64,000 bases of DNA from Apteryx mantelli. Lineage: Eukaryota > Chordata > Aves > Apterygiformes > Apterygidae. The stretch spans positions 116,779,415 through 116,843,414 of the forward strand of contig NC_089979.1 in the NCBI RefSeq assembly GCF_036417845.1, written 5' to 3'. Of this stretch, positions 26,301-37,736 are shown piece after piece. The notes beneath the pieces are model-generated. The model was not told the DNA's origin. It worked only from the letters and a program-made list of their open reading frames with translations, and searched no databases. The translations under genes and the position numbers were made by a program. How positions within the stretch are numbered: position 1 is the stretch's first letter; the number at the start of each line of letters is the position of its first letter.

Positions 26301-27290
26301 TGGACAGAACAGAGACGTTGGTGAACTTTGGTGTTGTCTTCAAGGTCTGTTTTGTGTGAATCTGTATTTGTTTCAAATCTGAAGTTGATCCTCTGGTAGT
26401 ATCAATGTGAATGTGAATATCGGGTATGATTGGTTTAACTGATTACTCCCTTTCTGAGGCAAGAGCAAGGATTTTCCTCACCTTGCTTGTATGAATTGCC
26501 TCCATGAAAAAGGTACCACAATCGTATGTTAGATTGATAACCTGAGAAGGAAATTCTTGCTCTAAAGAACTCTGTGTGGATTTTCCATTGAAATCTATGG
26601 GGTCTGCACTTAGTAATCTCTTTTCTCCCACAGGCTAGTATAGTGTCCTTATGCATTTTTCAAAACTGAAAACCCTAAAACCCCTCTCTCCCTGAAAAAC
26701 TTAAACAGCCCCCTTCCCTTCTCCCCACCCCCAACCTCTTTCTCACTGGAGTTCTACAACTTTTATGCTCTTTGAAGGATCAGATACCCAACACTGATTC
26801 CTGTGAATGAGAGCCCCTAGCCTGATGCCTACAGCATACTTTCCAGATTAAGTTCCCTTCCCTTTTTAAATCTCTTTCTATAGGGCAGAAATGTATCAGT
26901 AAGGGACATGGTGGAGATTTGATGTCTCTTGCCTGTAGTTCTAAATCCAGTTGCTAGGATATCTCCTGGGGTAGCCGCAAAAGTCACTATGGTAAAATTA
27001 ATAGGAAAAATGAGAAGGATGTTTTGTGTAGGTATAACTGCCTGCATTATCACATCACTTTTCTCCTCCCTCCTTTTCTGTCTTTCATAATAGCAGCAAA
27101 AGACCTCATAACCAGGCTGTTGATAGTGGATCCCCAAAAGCGCTACACAGCACGACAAGTGCTTCAGCATCCTTGGATCAGAACAGCTGGAAAAACTAAC
27201 AACAGAAATTTGCAGAGGGAAGTGACAAAAAATATTGAGCGTCATTTCCGGACCCAGCGCCGCAAGGAAGCTGCAGATGAGGACACCTGA
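2249..27290 (+). CDS. DCLK3: DCLK3, doublecortin-like kinase 3 (five coding exons, 816 aa)
   Basis: This is a Ser/Thr protein kinase of the CAMK group with a microtubule-binding type doublecortin module. Coding joins are 2249-2318, 16540-18422, 24988-25120, 26053-26220 and 27094-27290; all junctions keep frame and use GT/AG. Residues 1-24 are Pro-rich. A single doublecortin domain lies at about 88-169, whereas DCLK1 and DCLK2 carry two. Residues 170-520 form a long Lys/Glu/Arg-rich, probably disordered linker. The kinase domain spans about 523-780, with Gly-rich loop G530-V536, Lys552, helix-C Glu569, HRD 642-644 with Lys646 and Asn649, DFG 666-668, APE 688-690 and Asp702/Trp704. All catalytic residues are present, so an active enzyme is expected. 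The kinase part and short basic C-tail closely match human DCLK3 as I remember it. The start at 2249 has a gccgcc context and gives an in-frame join. In-frame ATGs at 1862 and 1901 would only matter if transcription began further upstream. Confidence 0.95.
2961..3000 (+). repeat. Two-copy direct repeat, 22-nt period
   Basis: An 18-nt unit (ctactaaaaggagaataa) occurs at 2961-2978 and again, exactly, at 2983-3000, separated by four bases. It is a local duplication inside intron 1. Confidence 0.9.
5429..5494. repeat. Old hairpin-type interspersed repeat
   Basis: The segment begins ttgatccagctctcactgaa and returns through agcttcaatgtaactta toward its own reverse complement. This matches the pattern of a common sauropsid palindromic repeat (gatccagctcccattgaagtcaatgg, then the mirror). 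It is diverged, and the family assignment is from memory. Confidence 0.4.
10140..10870. repeat. Pyrimidine-rich block with degenerate internal repeats
   Basis: About 700 bases are strongly C/T-biased on the + strand. Recurring but imperfect phrases include cccatttccagtctccct, tttcccagtcctttttcctcc and cagctcctcctccattct. It looks like a decayed minisatellite or a piece of an unrecognised repeat. No coding frame in it is convincing. Confidence 0.5.
13584..13650 (+). repeat. Short direct repeat followed by TATG-rich tract
   Basis: The 14-mer tagctataggattg occurs at 13584-13597 and 13602-13615 (18-nt period). A degenerate tatg/tgta microsatellite follows to about 13648. Confidence 0.8.
16540..18422 (+). 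CDS. DCLK3: DCLK3 coding exon 2 (doublecortin domain, linker, kinase N-lobe)
   Basis: This large exon of 1,883 nt encodes residues 24-651. The acceptor is a pyrimidine-rich tract ending in ctctag at 16539. The donor is ttg|gtaagt at 18423, phase 0, directly after the HRDLKPEN catalytic loop. It carries the doublecortin domain (about residues 88-169), the whole charged linker including an RCEKC motif, and the kinase domain from Tyr523 through Leu651. The open frame runs on into intron 2 for 49 codons to a stop ending at 18569. Intron retention would therefore give a kinase cut off before DFG. Confidence 0.95.
18423..24987 (+). other. DCLK3: DCLK3 intron 2 (6.6 kb)
   Basis: It runs from gtaagt after the catalytic-loop codons to tgtatag before the DFG exon. 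I see no other gene in it. The sequence near 20890-20950 (aatcctgctcctaatgactt and its continuation) weakly resembles the palindromic interspersed repeats seen elsewhere in the window. Confidence 0.85.
24988..25120 (+). CDS. DCLK3: DCLK3 coding exon 3 (DFG to APE, activation segment)
   Basis: It encodes residues 652-695 plus the first base of Gly696. It contains the DFG motif (666-668), the activation loop with [10 protein letters not shown], and the APE at 688-690. The acceptor is tgtatag at 24987 and the donor is g|gtgagt at 25121. Length is 133 nt. The peptide is nearly the same as the human DCLK3 segment I remember. Confidence 0.95.
25121..26052 (+). other. DCLK3: DCLK3 intron 3
   Basis: A short intron of 932 nt between GTGAGT and CCTAAG. 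Nothing else is recognised in it. Confidence 0.9.
26053..26220 (+). CDS. DCLK3: DCLK3 coding exon 4 (kinase C-lobe)
   Basis: It encodes the end of Gly696 through Ala751 plus one base of codon 752. It carries the helix-F segment [12 protein letters not shown] with Asp702 and Trp704, then a CGFPPF turn typical of CAMK kinases. The acceptor is cctaag at 26052 and the donor is gcag|gtaaga at 26221. Length is 168 nt. Confidence 0.95.
26221..27093 (+). other. DCLK3: DCLK3 intron 4, ending in a NAGNAG acceptor
   Basis: An 873-nt intron starting gtaaga. A C-rich stretch lies near 26706-26735 and a pyrimidine tract near 27059-27086. The end tagcag offers two acceptors three bases apart. Confidence 0.9.
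27094..27290 (+). CDS. DCLK3: DCLK3 last coding exon (kinase end and C-tail)
   Basis: It encodes residues 752-816 and the TGA stop at 27288-27290. It includes the [17 protein letters not shown] signature that closes CAMK kinase domains, then a 36-residue basic/acidic tail beginning AGKTN, a start shared with human DCLK3. The acceptor is a NAGNAG tandem (tag at 27091-27093, cag at 27094-27096). The upstream choice gives NISAAAKDL, which keeps the family length (NxSDxAK in paralogues). The downstream choice drops one Ala and gives 815 residues. Confidence 0.93.
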
Positions 27291-27820
27291 AGTCCCTTCA
27301 AATTAATCTAGTCATCTTTTTTTTTTTTGATTAATTAATGACTTTTGTTTTCTTTTCTAAATGAATTGGGTCTTTAGTATACAGTTGTTGCTGGCCATTG
27401 CAAGGCCTTTTTTTAATTTAGAGACTCTGGAGAAGGACATGAATCAAATTCTAATCCACCTCCCTCTTATGTTAGTTGGGAGTCTTGCTGTTGACATCAG
27501 TGGGGACTGGATATCTTCTGGAGGGTATTCTTTATTTTTTTGTTAAATACTGATTAGGGCTTTTACATTACAAAATATCTATCATTTCTAGGTGACAAAT
27601 GTTTGTTTCTATAGCCAACATTAGTAATGACAGTGAGGTGCTTTCTCTATCTCTTTTTGTATAATACCTTCTAGGAGTTTTGTTTATAGTGTTGTCAAAA
27701 TGATTGTCTGCATACATATCCTGAACTAATACTCTAAACTGTTTTTCACCAATTCCTATGAGCAATGGAGAAGGTGAGGGAATAAAACAGTAAATAAATA
27801 TATCCCTTAGCTGTAGGATA
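27291..27820 (+). other. DCLK3: DCLK3 3' untranslated region (probable extent)
   Basis: AT-rich sequence between the TGA and just past the paired AATAAA signals. It has a T13 run near 27317-27329. The end is inferred, not seen. Confidence 0.5.
27781..27798 (+). terminator. DCLK3: Candidate poly(A) signals of DCLK3
   Basis: Two AATAAA hexamers, at 27781-27786 and 27793-27798, lie about 0.5 kb after the DCLK3 stop. This gives a 3' UTR of roughly 0.5 kb. Later sites may also be used; the cleavage site cannot be fixed from sequence. Confidence 0.5.
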
Positions 27821-30800
27821 TGTTAAGTAAAAGGCAAGATGCTATTTATTAAGCTGTGAGAGAAGAAAAATCCTTATAGACAAAATCAGATATTTTATAT
27901 TATCTCCCTTGGCAACATCTTTCATTAGATGTTCTGAGAGACAGGGCAATAGACTGTACCATGTGTCTGTTAAAATATGGTAGTTTCTGTGTAGTATGGT
28001 AGTTTTGTATATCTATGAGAAGAGATGGAAAGATGTCATGGCTGATACATTTTCAGGACTGTAATAATACCTTGTGAAGTGCTTTTCTTCCTACTCTGGG
28101 AAATAGAAAGCTAGGCAATTTCTAAGAGAACTTTGCTTCTTTTTATGAAGGTACATGTACAGAATTATTACTCACACTTTTTTTATACTCAGTTTCTTCT
28201 TGGGAGTCATCCGTATACATCTGTGACTCTTCCATGCTGATGGAGAGGAGAAAACTAGGAAGCTGCTTTTGTGACTTTCTCGTGTTCGCTCTTACCTTTA
28301 TGGTTCTCCTTCCATGAACACGCTTGGCAGCTGAATTGCTTTTATACACTTTGTTGGTGTAGTTTACAACTTCTTTTTTTCTGTTGCCTCCCCTGGGAAC
28401 TTTTTCTCATTGCTTATGTGAGAATGGACAATGGGATGAAATACTCAGAAAAACAACTTCTTGTTATTCTATGGAAAGGTCTCCTGGGAGAAGTGTCAGA
28501 TGCTTTGTTGCTTATGTTATTTATAATTGGATTGGATGGAGTTTTAAAGAAATCCTTGGGGAAAAATCCAATCCTGAGAATGGTCATGACCTAGAACGGC
28601 TTTTGTATCTTGGAATTCCTGGTTAACTAATCAAACCCGAAAAGCACATTTGTTGTCTCTTTTACAGTGCTTTGTCTATGAGTTTCATATGTTAGCAAAT
28701 AATATTAACATTAAAAATGTCAGTAGTATTAGTGTTGAATTTATAGCTCATAGAAATGAATGAGGGTATTTTACAGTTGCAGGGCTGATGCTCTGCATAT
28801 GTATTTCATAGTGAGGGAAGTCAGAAGCATTTCAGAATCGGAAGTACATTTTCATAACTATGTGAGCCAGAATATTATTTTTGCTGAATGATAAAATTGT
28901 GTAACCTTTCTGAATTACCAAAATGTGAGTACTGCCATCATGTTTCCGTTTCAACTTGCGATTATTTTGCAGCAAGAATGATGTATCAAAGTAGAGACAA
29001 CTTAGCTCTAAATGGAGAATTACACTTTCAGTTAACTGGCTCATTTTTAATGCATATTGGATTAAGACTTGCTGTGGAATCCAACTATTTATAAAACTGT
29101 CAAATCTTTACTGTATGCCCAAGTAGTATTTATCTGATATATCATACCTCTGCCTTGGGTCAGGAAAACTTCTCCTTTTCCTGAAAACAAGAATGGATTT
29201 AAGTGCTTTCCTGAGTTAAGGCCGTGGGTAACCTCATATTCTAAATGCATTATGTGACTGTTGGGTATTACTAGTAACTTCTCTCCTAATTTAAGTCTAC
29301 CTTGGATAGGAAACTGGAAAAATAGATTCTGAATTGCAAAATTATTTATTGTAATTCTCTTAAAATTTTTAATACAGTAGTTTAGGAAAGAAGTTTGAAG
29401 TGACAAAGCCATACTTTATCAGGAATGAATTTTCCTTTTGGAGATTCTGGATTAAGGGTTGCCTTGTCACCTTTAAGAACTTACCTACAGTCTTTTTCAT
29501 GGTACAGAAGATAGAGAATTTGCTTGTAATAAATGTAAAAGTAATTATTTTTTCTAAGATCTTGTTCTTTTCTCAACTTCTCTAGGTCCCAGAGTGACTA
29601 CACACAGCCTGTGCTGTGTGCTGTCACCATACAGCTTCTCTGAGTACAGACACTGCCAAGGTAGTGCTGAGGAACAGGATTGTTGGTGTTGCTGATGGAC
29701 ATGTGGCACTAGACCTTCCTTCTTCAGGCTGGGAGCTCAAAAAGCTTCCAGGTACTTCTCCTCAGGGCTTTTATCTCCTTCTTTATCTCTCTTATTTAGC
29801 TATTCCTTCTTTTCTTCCACAGCTTCCAGGGTTCTTGCTCTGTTTCTGTGCTGTACTAAAGAGTCTGGGTTCCCAAACAGTCTGGTTTTAGTTGCTTGAA
29901 GCAATGGACACATATGCACAGGATCTTGGTGAGCTCAGCATCAAGGCTCCAGGCCTGAAGGATTGCTTGCTGATGTTGAAAGCTAATAGATCTAAGAGGG
30001 CTCAGCCAAAGAACCTGTGAAAATCCCATATCGATCTCAGAGATCTGGGTCTCAGAGACCTACACCTACTACTGCCTCTTCTCAAGCTTTTCTCTTCCTA
30101 CTGCAAGACCTTCCAACTCAGACCTGATTTTTAAAATATACAAGACACACAGTTCTAATACATGAATCAAATTCAGACTCTAGGTGTTAGAGCTTTGCTG
30201 TTCTTACTTCCTTTCCTGAGATTCTTGTAATCATCCCTGTCTCTTTGGGCTTTGGAGTCATCTTCCCCTTATTTTTGCACTTCCTGATCAGTTCCTTTAT
30301 CTGAGGAAGCTCAGAGCTGGGAAAGCTTAAAGCCAGGGAAGATTTATGTCTCACAGAGAACAAGTTCTTGTTGGTTCATTAGGAAGATGAAAAATTTCTC
30401 CTCCTTGCCTCTCTTAAATCTTTCTGTGATTTAGATTCTCCTAAGGCCGTATTCTTCGTTGAAATTAGAACTAGTTATACTGTCCCTAGCTCTTTAGATA
30501 TTAAAAGAAAGGACACACCACAAAAAAAAAAAAGGAAGAAAATTAAGTACAAAGTAGGATTTCGTGTTGCAGAACTCAATAGAAAAGATCTAACTGGAGG
30601 GTTTGCTAGATCTAAGGCAACAGAAGGGAAGAACCTCTTTTTCCTGCAGACTTTCACAAGTCAGCTGAGTAGGAATCTTCTCATTACTATTAAAAGTGTT
30701 GGTTGATTCCTCTTCCACAACCAGAGACCCTGACCAATTTTAGTTATTCCAGATTTACTTCATTACCTACTATTTGCTATTGACTATCCCCAAAATTTTC

Positions 30801-30899
30801 TCTCTCCAGAAAACAGAAACCCTGACTATTTCAATCATCTTTAACCATAGACTCAGTTTGTTTTTTAGTGCAATAGGGCATATATGCCAAGCCAGGCAC
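27821..30899. other. Downstream intergenic sequence, no gene seen
   Basis: AT-rich DNA with no splice-flanked exon I can support on either strand. The stretch 29890-30120 has a different texture (repeated agatct and ctcagaga phrases). It might be the 5' part of the DIRS-like fossil that follows, but I cannot align it. Confidence 0.5.
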
Positions 30900-31680
30900 T
30901 GTGTATTGATGATTAAATAATACATGCTAGAGTCCACCTGTTCAAGGACATGAAGTTCCTGGCTGAGGACTCTCACTTCTCCTGATACGCATCTGGTTCC
31001 TACATGCAATACTGTGCATTATCTTATTGGCTATCAGCTCTGTAGCATGTGCTATCATATGCCCTCCAATTGGCTGCACTTTTAAAACACATTCTCTCAC
31101 TTTTTTGCCCTAAGACTTCTCAGGCTTTGCAGGCACCAAAATCCACACATATAGTTTTAGAAGTGGATCATCCATATTTCATTTCCTAGTGACACTTATG
31201 CCTGATATTCAGCAGTCAAGACATTCCTGTTTTGTTTGTACTGGACCAACAGTTAAAAATACAGTTAAGGCTTTCATCTATAGTGGTCACAAAAATGGTC
31301 TCTGCAGGATAGCTGCAATCAGTATAAGGTCTGCTACTCCCAAAGATTATGCAAAGAGTCCTAGGGAGCACCGCTAACCTCATTGAAAGCCAGTTACTAG
31401 CTTTGTGTATCTTGAACTTGTCCTGACTGTGCCCTTGGCTGACAAACTAAGTGGTAATTCTCTCCAGTGGTGTAATTCCCACTGTTTGAAGATAAAGTGG
31501 TCTCCAGATGTACTCTTCTGGTTTGTCCACCAAGGTCAACTTCTTTCTTCACCTTCACATATGTTATTACATTTCCTTGATACTAGACCTCTCCTACCTA
31601 TTTTCTATCATCTGCCTTCTGTCATCTACCCTCAGATATCTTCCATTACTGGAAGAGAGTGAAATTTTCAGATGTTAATT
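30900..31680 (+). mobile_element. Decayed DIRS-type retroelement (reverse transcriptase/RNase H region)
   Basis: Short peptide stretches in the right order match the polyprotein of DIRS-type, tyrosine-recombinase retrotransposons. HARVHLFKDMKFLA (30923 on) resembles the HARLHMRPLQ block after the RT. NTVKAFIY (31258 on) resembles the RNase H block DNTTVVAYIN. LADKLS (ends 31452) resembles the conserved LADxLSR, and RPLLPIFYHLPSVIYPQI resembles RPLLYAFPPxPLIPRV. YWKRVKFSD (31647 on, shifted frame) resembles YWPRRPWFSD. Spacing between blocks is close to that expected. Stops and frameshifts show it is dead. No recombinase region or terminal repeats were recognised. Confidence 0.6.
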
Positions 31681-31744
31681 AATTTTTCTTGAGGGCACAC
31701 TAGCTGTTATGAAAGTATTAGAAATAGGGAATTGGGCCTGTGCA

Positions 31745-31870
31745 GGAAATAAGCTGGATTTAAAAAAATATTTAGGTATCTGAAAATGTGCAGAGGATAT
31801 TAGCATTTCACATTGCCTAGTGCTTAACTGCTGTAAAATTAACAATGGGAATTTGGTCCCTGCCTGTATC
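31745..31870. repeat. Possible old interspersed repeat (cct-aag type hairpin family)
   Basis: The segment with tatttaggtatctgaaaatg, tgcctagtgcttaactg and caatgggaatttgg resembles a widespread reptilian palindromic repeat built from ttaggtgcctaa-like units around aatcaatggga. The match is weak and from memory. Confidence 0.3.
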
Positions 31871-34800
31871 ATTAGTCAACTAATATTTAAAAATCTGTGC
31901 CCAAGTGACTTGTGATTGAAACTTGGCAATAAACCGGAGACTCAAATCTAGTTCCTCAGAGACGTAGATGCTCTAGCTTCTCTTATTCAAGGGACCCCAC
32001 TTCATCTAAGATTAGTCAGCTACTCTGTGGAACAACTGAACTCAGAAATCTTTAAATCTAACATCTCAGTATACTGTTCTGATTGGCATTATACATGCTT
32101 ATCTGAAATCTCTGGTATTGCAGCCTTTGGCAGTAGGGTAAAAAAAGGGATAACGGAACGTTACTTTCTGAGCTTGGGTCTTTTGAGTTATGGTCCTACT
32201 GTGAAAGTGAAATTTCTGGAGTTACCTGCTTGCTTTTTTTCCACGTGTCCAGATTTGGGGCTGTATCCAGTCTGCTTGGGAACATAGCAAGTTTGTTGTG
32301 TTTAGAAACTGATCTTCCCAAAGGAAAACAAGTATCTGTTATTCTGAAGTGTCTCTTCTCTCGTTTCCTCTCTCTCCTAGATTTCTCTCAATTTAAGCAA
32401 TTGTATGGAAAATGCTTTTCTGTCATTTTTCTGGGCATGCATTCTTCTGTCCTCCGGGAGTCCACCAGTACAATTCTTTATGGTTGGCATGCTTGCTCCT
32501 GGAAGGAATATAGGCCCTTTAACTGGGCTGATGGTGTATATTGACACTGTTGGTTCTACAATATGGTTTATTTACAACTCTGCTGAAACAGTGGCATTTT
32601 CTGAATTACAGTAAGTCATAGACTTCAGCAGGAAAGTGAATTTTTTTTCCTGGTAAAGGAAAACTATATAGTGTATGTTATATTTTCCAATTTATTGGAA
32701 GTAATATTCAAATAATTGCTTGGCCAGGTGTCTTCAGTTTGTTTCACTTAATTTAGCTATTTGGGAAATGTTGGTTTGAAAAGGCTTAACAGTTTCATTA
32801 TTGTGTGTGCCTTCATTTACACTTTGAAAGACCCATTCTAATGTTGCAGTCCTGCAAACACTAACAAATATGCTTGACTTTGCTGCTGTACAGAAGCCTA
32901 TTAAAATCAACACAAGTCTTGGCAAAACTGGAGTTGAAATTCATACCAATGCCATTTTTGTCCCTGTGCTGCATTAATCGTGTCCACTACAACATGATTT
33001 TTCCTTAGAGCAACCATGACTAGCAGAGCTAGTTCCTTTAAAGCTTAATGCATACAGAAATAAATTATCCTGTCATTAATTCTTATTTTGTAAAATTCTA
33101 GTTTATTTATTTGAAAATAGATTTGCTTTGTGGAAACAGGCATTATAGTTAAAATTCACAGCTGATTACATAAGTGGATTCTTCAAAGGAGACAGCTTCT
33201 TAGTAGTTAAGTGTATATTTCAGTTCTAATATTAAAAAAGTTATTTTTCTGCAGACATGCAGTACTCTAGCAGCTGAAATAGCAGAAATAAAAATACATC
33301 TAATATATTGATGGTGTTTTAGAAGAAGCTATTGTCTCTCTAGGTGTGAGCATGCGTGACAAAGTGGCTTCCAGTAAGAATCAGTACACACTCTGATTTT
33401 TTACATACTGGTACTTAAGAGACCACAGGCTACTCACTATTAGAATAACTGTAGACTCTCTGTCAGGAATGACTGACTTTTATGATAATCACTCAGACTT
33501 ATTGCACTGCATTTTACTGATGTGTATAGGGGGCTAGTTAAAACTGATTTAATGCTTTGTTGTTAGGAGTGGGATTCAGCTGTGTTTCCTGTGTTACTAT
33601 TAGTTGAAGACAGTCCAGCAATATTTTTTTGAAATGGGCCATTAAAGTTGTCACTGCTACATGCTGTTTGCTGGGAAAGGAAGAGATGACCCCTTGTATC
33701 ATCCAGTCTGTTGACTCACTCTGTCGCCTTGCATTATAAACAGAGACTTTGTATTTCTGTAGAATTTGGTCTTTTGAAATTAGAGCCATTTTGATTATGT
33801 AGCAATTAGAAAAACAGAAAAAGTAAAGCTAATAATCCTAAACGCCACTGGAAATATATTTTGTTTTCTGAATTCAGAAGCTAGGAAATGAAGAGCAGAG
33901 ACTGTCTAGAAATGTAGAAAAATTCAGTTATTCCTGTAGTATGTATTTCAGTAATTCAAGTGATAAGAATATGTCTCATGAAAGTACAGAGACATGCAAT
34001 ATGTTGCTAGAGATAAGGATTTAGGATCTGCAACATTCAACTTTTGAAAGTGTTTGAGATTGCTGTGTTGATTAAGGGGTGTAGGATACTCCTTCTAATG
34101 ACTGGAAAAATGTGACACATCATAAACAAAAACTTATTCCTGCATCATTATTACTGTGTTAGTTGGTAATGCTTTCTAGATTTCAATGACTGTCATTGTA
34201 TTGTGAGGAGCCATTTTTCATGAAGAATTTCAGCATACAACATTTTAGATAATGTTTGATATCAAGGATTTCAGTGATGAAGACAATTTTTCTAGAAAAT
34301 GGCAAGTGTATGATCATTAACCACTATGATAAGTTGTCAAGCCAGCCTGGTTGCTGCCTTTTCAAAAAAAAAAAAAAAGTGTGCAATTTTGATCTTAAGC
34401 ATTTGCAGCTGCATAGCTTGCAATATTGACAGTTTTAATGTAAATGAAATGTGTCAACATGTAAACTTATTATTTATCAGGCTCAGAGGAAAACTTCTCT
34501 TGGGCCCCATGGAAGGATGGAACTGAACAGGTCAGATATATTTTATTCATTTCAGCTTTGCTGGAAAAAGATGTTTGCAAAAATAATGTTCATGTGATGA
34601 CTGATGTGTGAAAGATTTATTATTGACCAGTATTTCAAAGGGAGGTGTAATGTTATATGATTAAAAATGCAAGTATGTAGGCTGTTGAGATAAAGGCCAG
34701 CACATGTCCTGATGGGGCACTGTTCGTACTTTAAACAAAAGAAGAGAGAGACCATGTAAAGTAGCCCTTCACCAGAAGACAAGAAGAATATAAAAGAAAA

Positions 34801-36357
34801 AAAGTGGACAAAGCAAGAGGAGTAGAAGCTAAAGAAACACTTTTTCCAAAATGTTTTATTTTCTTGAAGTAAATCAATGCTGTAGACAAGTTTAACAACG
34901 CTTTAATGAGAGAAATAAAGAACCTTTTTTTTTTCTTTGCTGATGTGTAACATTCCTGTGATTGTTCTCCAGTTATTTCTGTGTGTCTGGGGATAATTGA
35001 TTCAAAGCAGATACTATAGCAACTGAGAACATTCTCCCACCTGGATAATTCCCTAACAACAGGACAGGAAAAGAATCCCTTAAAAGAAGTAAAACTGAAA
35101 CTGCTCCACCATGTAAATAACTCTGAGCAATTAGCCATGCAAGGATGTTATGGAAATTTATTTTTAAATGCTTTCATAACTTACACATTTAATGTGCAAG
35201 GGACTAGCAGTCAGAACTGGGTGCTAGAATGTAATAATAATAAATCCCTCCTTGCAGATAAAGCCCTACATAAATTAATGGCAAATGTCTGGGAAGGCTG
35301 TAAAATGAGAGTATTCCAAAATCTGTGTGTAGATGCAGAGCCCTCCTGGAGAAGGGATATAGGAAATACAAGGAAAACTTGAACAAATACACACAGATAA
35401 AACCCTTAATGGCCAGGAAAATGAATCAGATTTCTGACTGTCAAAACAGACCTCTGAACATGGTGGTCACTGAAAATGAGCCCATATTTCTTTAATGGTG
35501 ATTTTGCTTGCTTTGAGGGTGGGATCTTAAAAGCCACCACCAAGGGGTTTAGACTTTCACTTTCTGTGAAATAATATTTAGGCTTCTGAATTCATCAGAC
35601 AGTTTTGAAAATCCCACCCTTCACTTAAATACTTTATCTTCTGCTAGCTGTTAATCCAATTTTAAAGGAAAACAAACAGATCTATATGGCATTAAGCCTG
35701 GCTCCTATGTGCTTGCCATTGCCAAAGAGGCCCTATCAAACATCTTCAAACATCTATATTTTGAAATTAAAATATCTACTGGCATTTCTGGGGACTTTTC
35801 TGTGAGTTTGAGCTGGTTGACACTAATGGAGAATTTTGCCCATTAGTTTCACATACTGTTGCTTGGTTGGGTGATAAGCAGTCCTCTGTGGTTTTTCCAG
35901 CATGTGTGTGTGAATGGCACCATGGCTTTGTTTTGTGATTGCTCTTCTGTAGTGTTAGTTTATGGAGGTGCTTCTGGGGTAATGCTGTCTGTCTGTGTTA
36001 CTGTTTCTTCATGTTGCATAAAAAATACATTATTTTAAAAGTGTTATTAAAAATAGTACTATTAGATTGTTGTTTTAATTAATTGGTGATGGTACAATTT
36101 GTACCAACAACTAATCAGCCCTTACCAGAAGAATACTTTGGATGAACTCTTGGACTGACCCCATATGGGGGATTCTGGGAAGACAAGAGACAAAGAATTC
36201 AGTAGCTTCCTTCCAACAAGGTAATCATCAGGAACCTGGATTTCAATTGTTTTCAATGTCTAATTGACTGATAGAGGAATGGCAAGGATAGGACATCTGT
36301 GTGTGTAAGTGGAAGCCTTTTTATTAGTAGGGTACAATGGTTCAGATTTCCAGGGAA

Positions 36358-36358
<1 letters not shown>
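31871..36358. other. Intergenic sequence, no gene seen
   Basis: AT-rich. Frames of 60-135 codons on both strands carry no recognisable domain. A small inverted repeat (actaatgg / ccattagt, 35823-35848) and an A15 run (34364-34378) are the only local structures noted. Confidence 0.5.

Positions 36359-36359
<1 letters not shown>

Positions 36360-36393
<34 letters not shown>
36360..36393 (+). repeat. (AC)17 microsatellite
   Basis: Seventeen uninterrupted AC units lie between gggaaat and gccagtt. The length suggests it may vary between individuals. Confidence 0.97.
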
Positions 36394-36395
<2 letters not shown>

Positions 36396-37059
36396 CAGTT
36401 CAAACTAATTTTGTGAGTCCCAGACTAGAAGCTTTTCGATTCACATATACATACCCGCTTGCACATTTGAATAGAACATTTCTATATGGGCTGAAAAAAA
36501 CATTATTTTCATTGGTGTATTAGTATTATACTCAGTATGTTACTAGTTTTTAGGTATGGCCTGAAGAATTTTAACGGTGGTTTTCTTTGGTGAGAAACAA
36601 CTTGCAAAACTGGTTTTATATTTGTCCCTATATATCCACATGTATGCAATTTTACAAGTTGACTTTGCCTATTTTATACATGTTTGTGTGTTTGGCAAGA
36701 GATCCTTTGCATTGCTGAGGTGTGTGGATATTTTTCTGTTAACATGAAGGATTGCTACATCAGTGTTAGCTAGTAATAATGACAGCAATCCTGGGGATCC
36801 TCAGGGGGCTTGGTGAAGTTTATCTCCTATTTATTAATTAGGCACTAGTGCCTTCATGCTTCTGAAAATGACTTTGTGATAGGCCTTCTATAAAAGCACC
36901 ACAATCTGAATGCCTTCCTTGGATACCTGCTAGTCCAGGCAGGAGGACAGCTTCTGTCTGTGAGAGGGCTATACTCTCTGCGAGGGGCTAGCAGTCAGTC
37001 ATGAACGCATGCTAGTAGCGGAAAGCACAAAAATATGAACCTCCCTGGACCTTTTATAG

Positions 37060-37185
37060 TCAGAAACCAGATGGACACTAGACAGGGGGAGAGAGTGACT
37101 TGCCTGAGGTGCACTGAGACAGGGTGCAAACCTAGCTTTCTCTGAGTCCTGGCCAGAGGCCTACCTGCTGCAGCACACAGCATGG
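37060..37185 (+). mobile_element. MIR/CORE-SINE-like fragment (3' part)
   Basis: The order gagagagtgacttgcctgagg, gcaaacctagctttctctga, gtcctggccagaggcctacc follows the tail of MIR-like SINEs (gttaagtgacttgcc, gggaattgaacccaggtctcc, gagtcccagtccagtgcc). It is diverged, with no clear ends. Confidence 0.5.
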
Positions 37186-37736
37186 GACAGCTGGGATCCG
37201 GGATTCAAACCCCTGCAGTCTCACCCACGTGGGAATTGGTTCATCTCTCGCTCCTCTATGGTATGTAAGTGTTTGCAGCATGTGCAGCTCACTGTCCTCT
37301 AACCCCAAGAACCAGATACAGGGGGGTGGCCTATCTGTGAGCTGACACCAAGGTGTCTGGCACTGGGAGCTGTAAGACGAGAGGCAGCCAGGGTTCCTCC
37401 GTGGAGTCTGGCAAGGAGGTCTTGTGGCGTTCCTCCTCTCTAACGCTGGAAGCTGGGACAGACGCACACCTCATTGACTTGAGCTGATTCTGCGCTGGCT
37501 TGAGTGTGGGAAAAAGGGCTAGTGCAGAGGTCTAGAGGTCAAGGTGCTCTTGCCATCCCACAGAGGGTCAAGAGAGGCTTCATGACTACCTTTGTTAGAG
37601 CAAAATCCTGCCTGACAACAGTGTGTCCTTTCTCTCCTGTGGCCCTGGGTACAGTGTGACCTTCTGTCCTTGATATCCTCCCACCTTGTCCTTGATATCC
37701 TTCCCCATAGCTTTGAAGCCTATGTTACTAAGAACA

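Noticed and set aside
31189..31662. Treated first as a host coding region because two frames share the same phase
   Set aside because: The conserved blocks match DIRS-type RNase H and the frame is broken by stops, so it is annotated as a dead retroelement instead.
34731..35138. 135-codon minus-strand frame, checked as a possible downstream gene exon
   Set aside because: The peptide is Ser/Phe/Lys-rich without any domain. It is not bounded by convincing splice sites.
36360..36393. Array-like repetition considered as CRISPR
   Set aside because: It is a plain AC dinucleotide microsatellite. No spaced repeats occur anywhere in the window.
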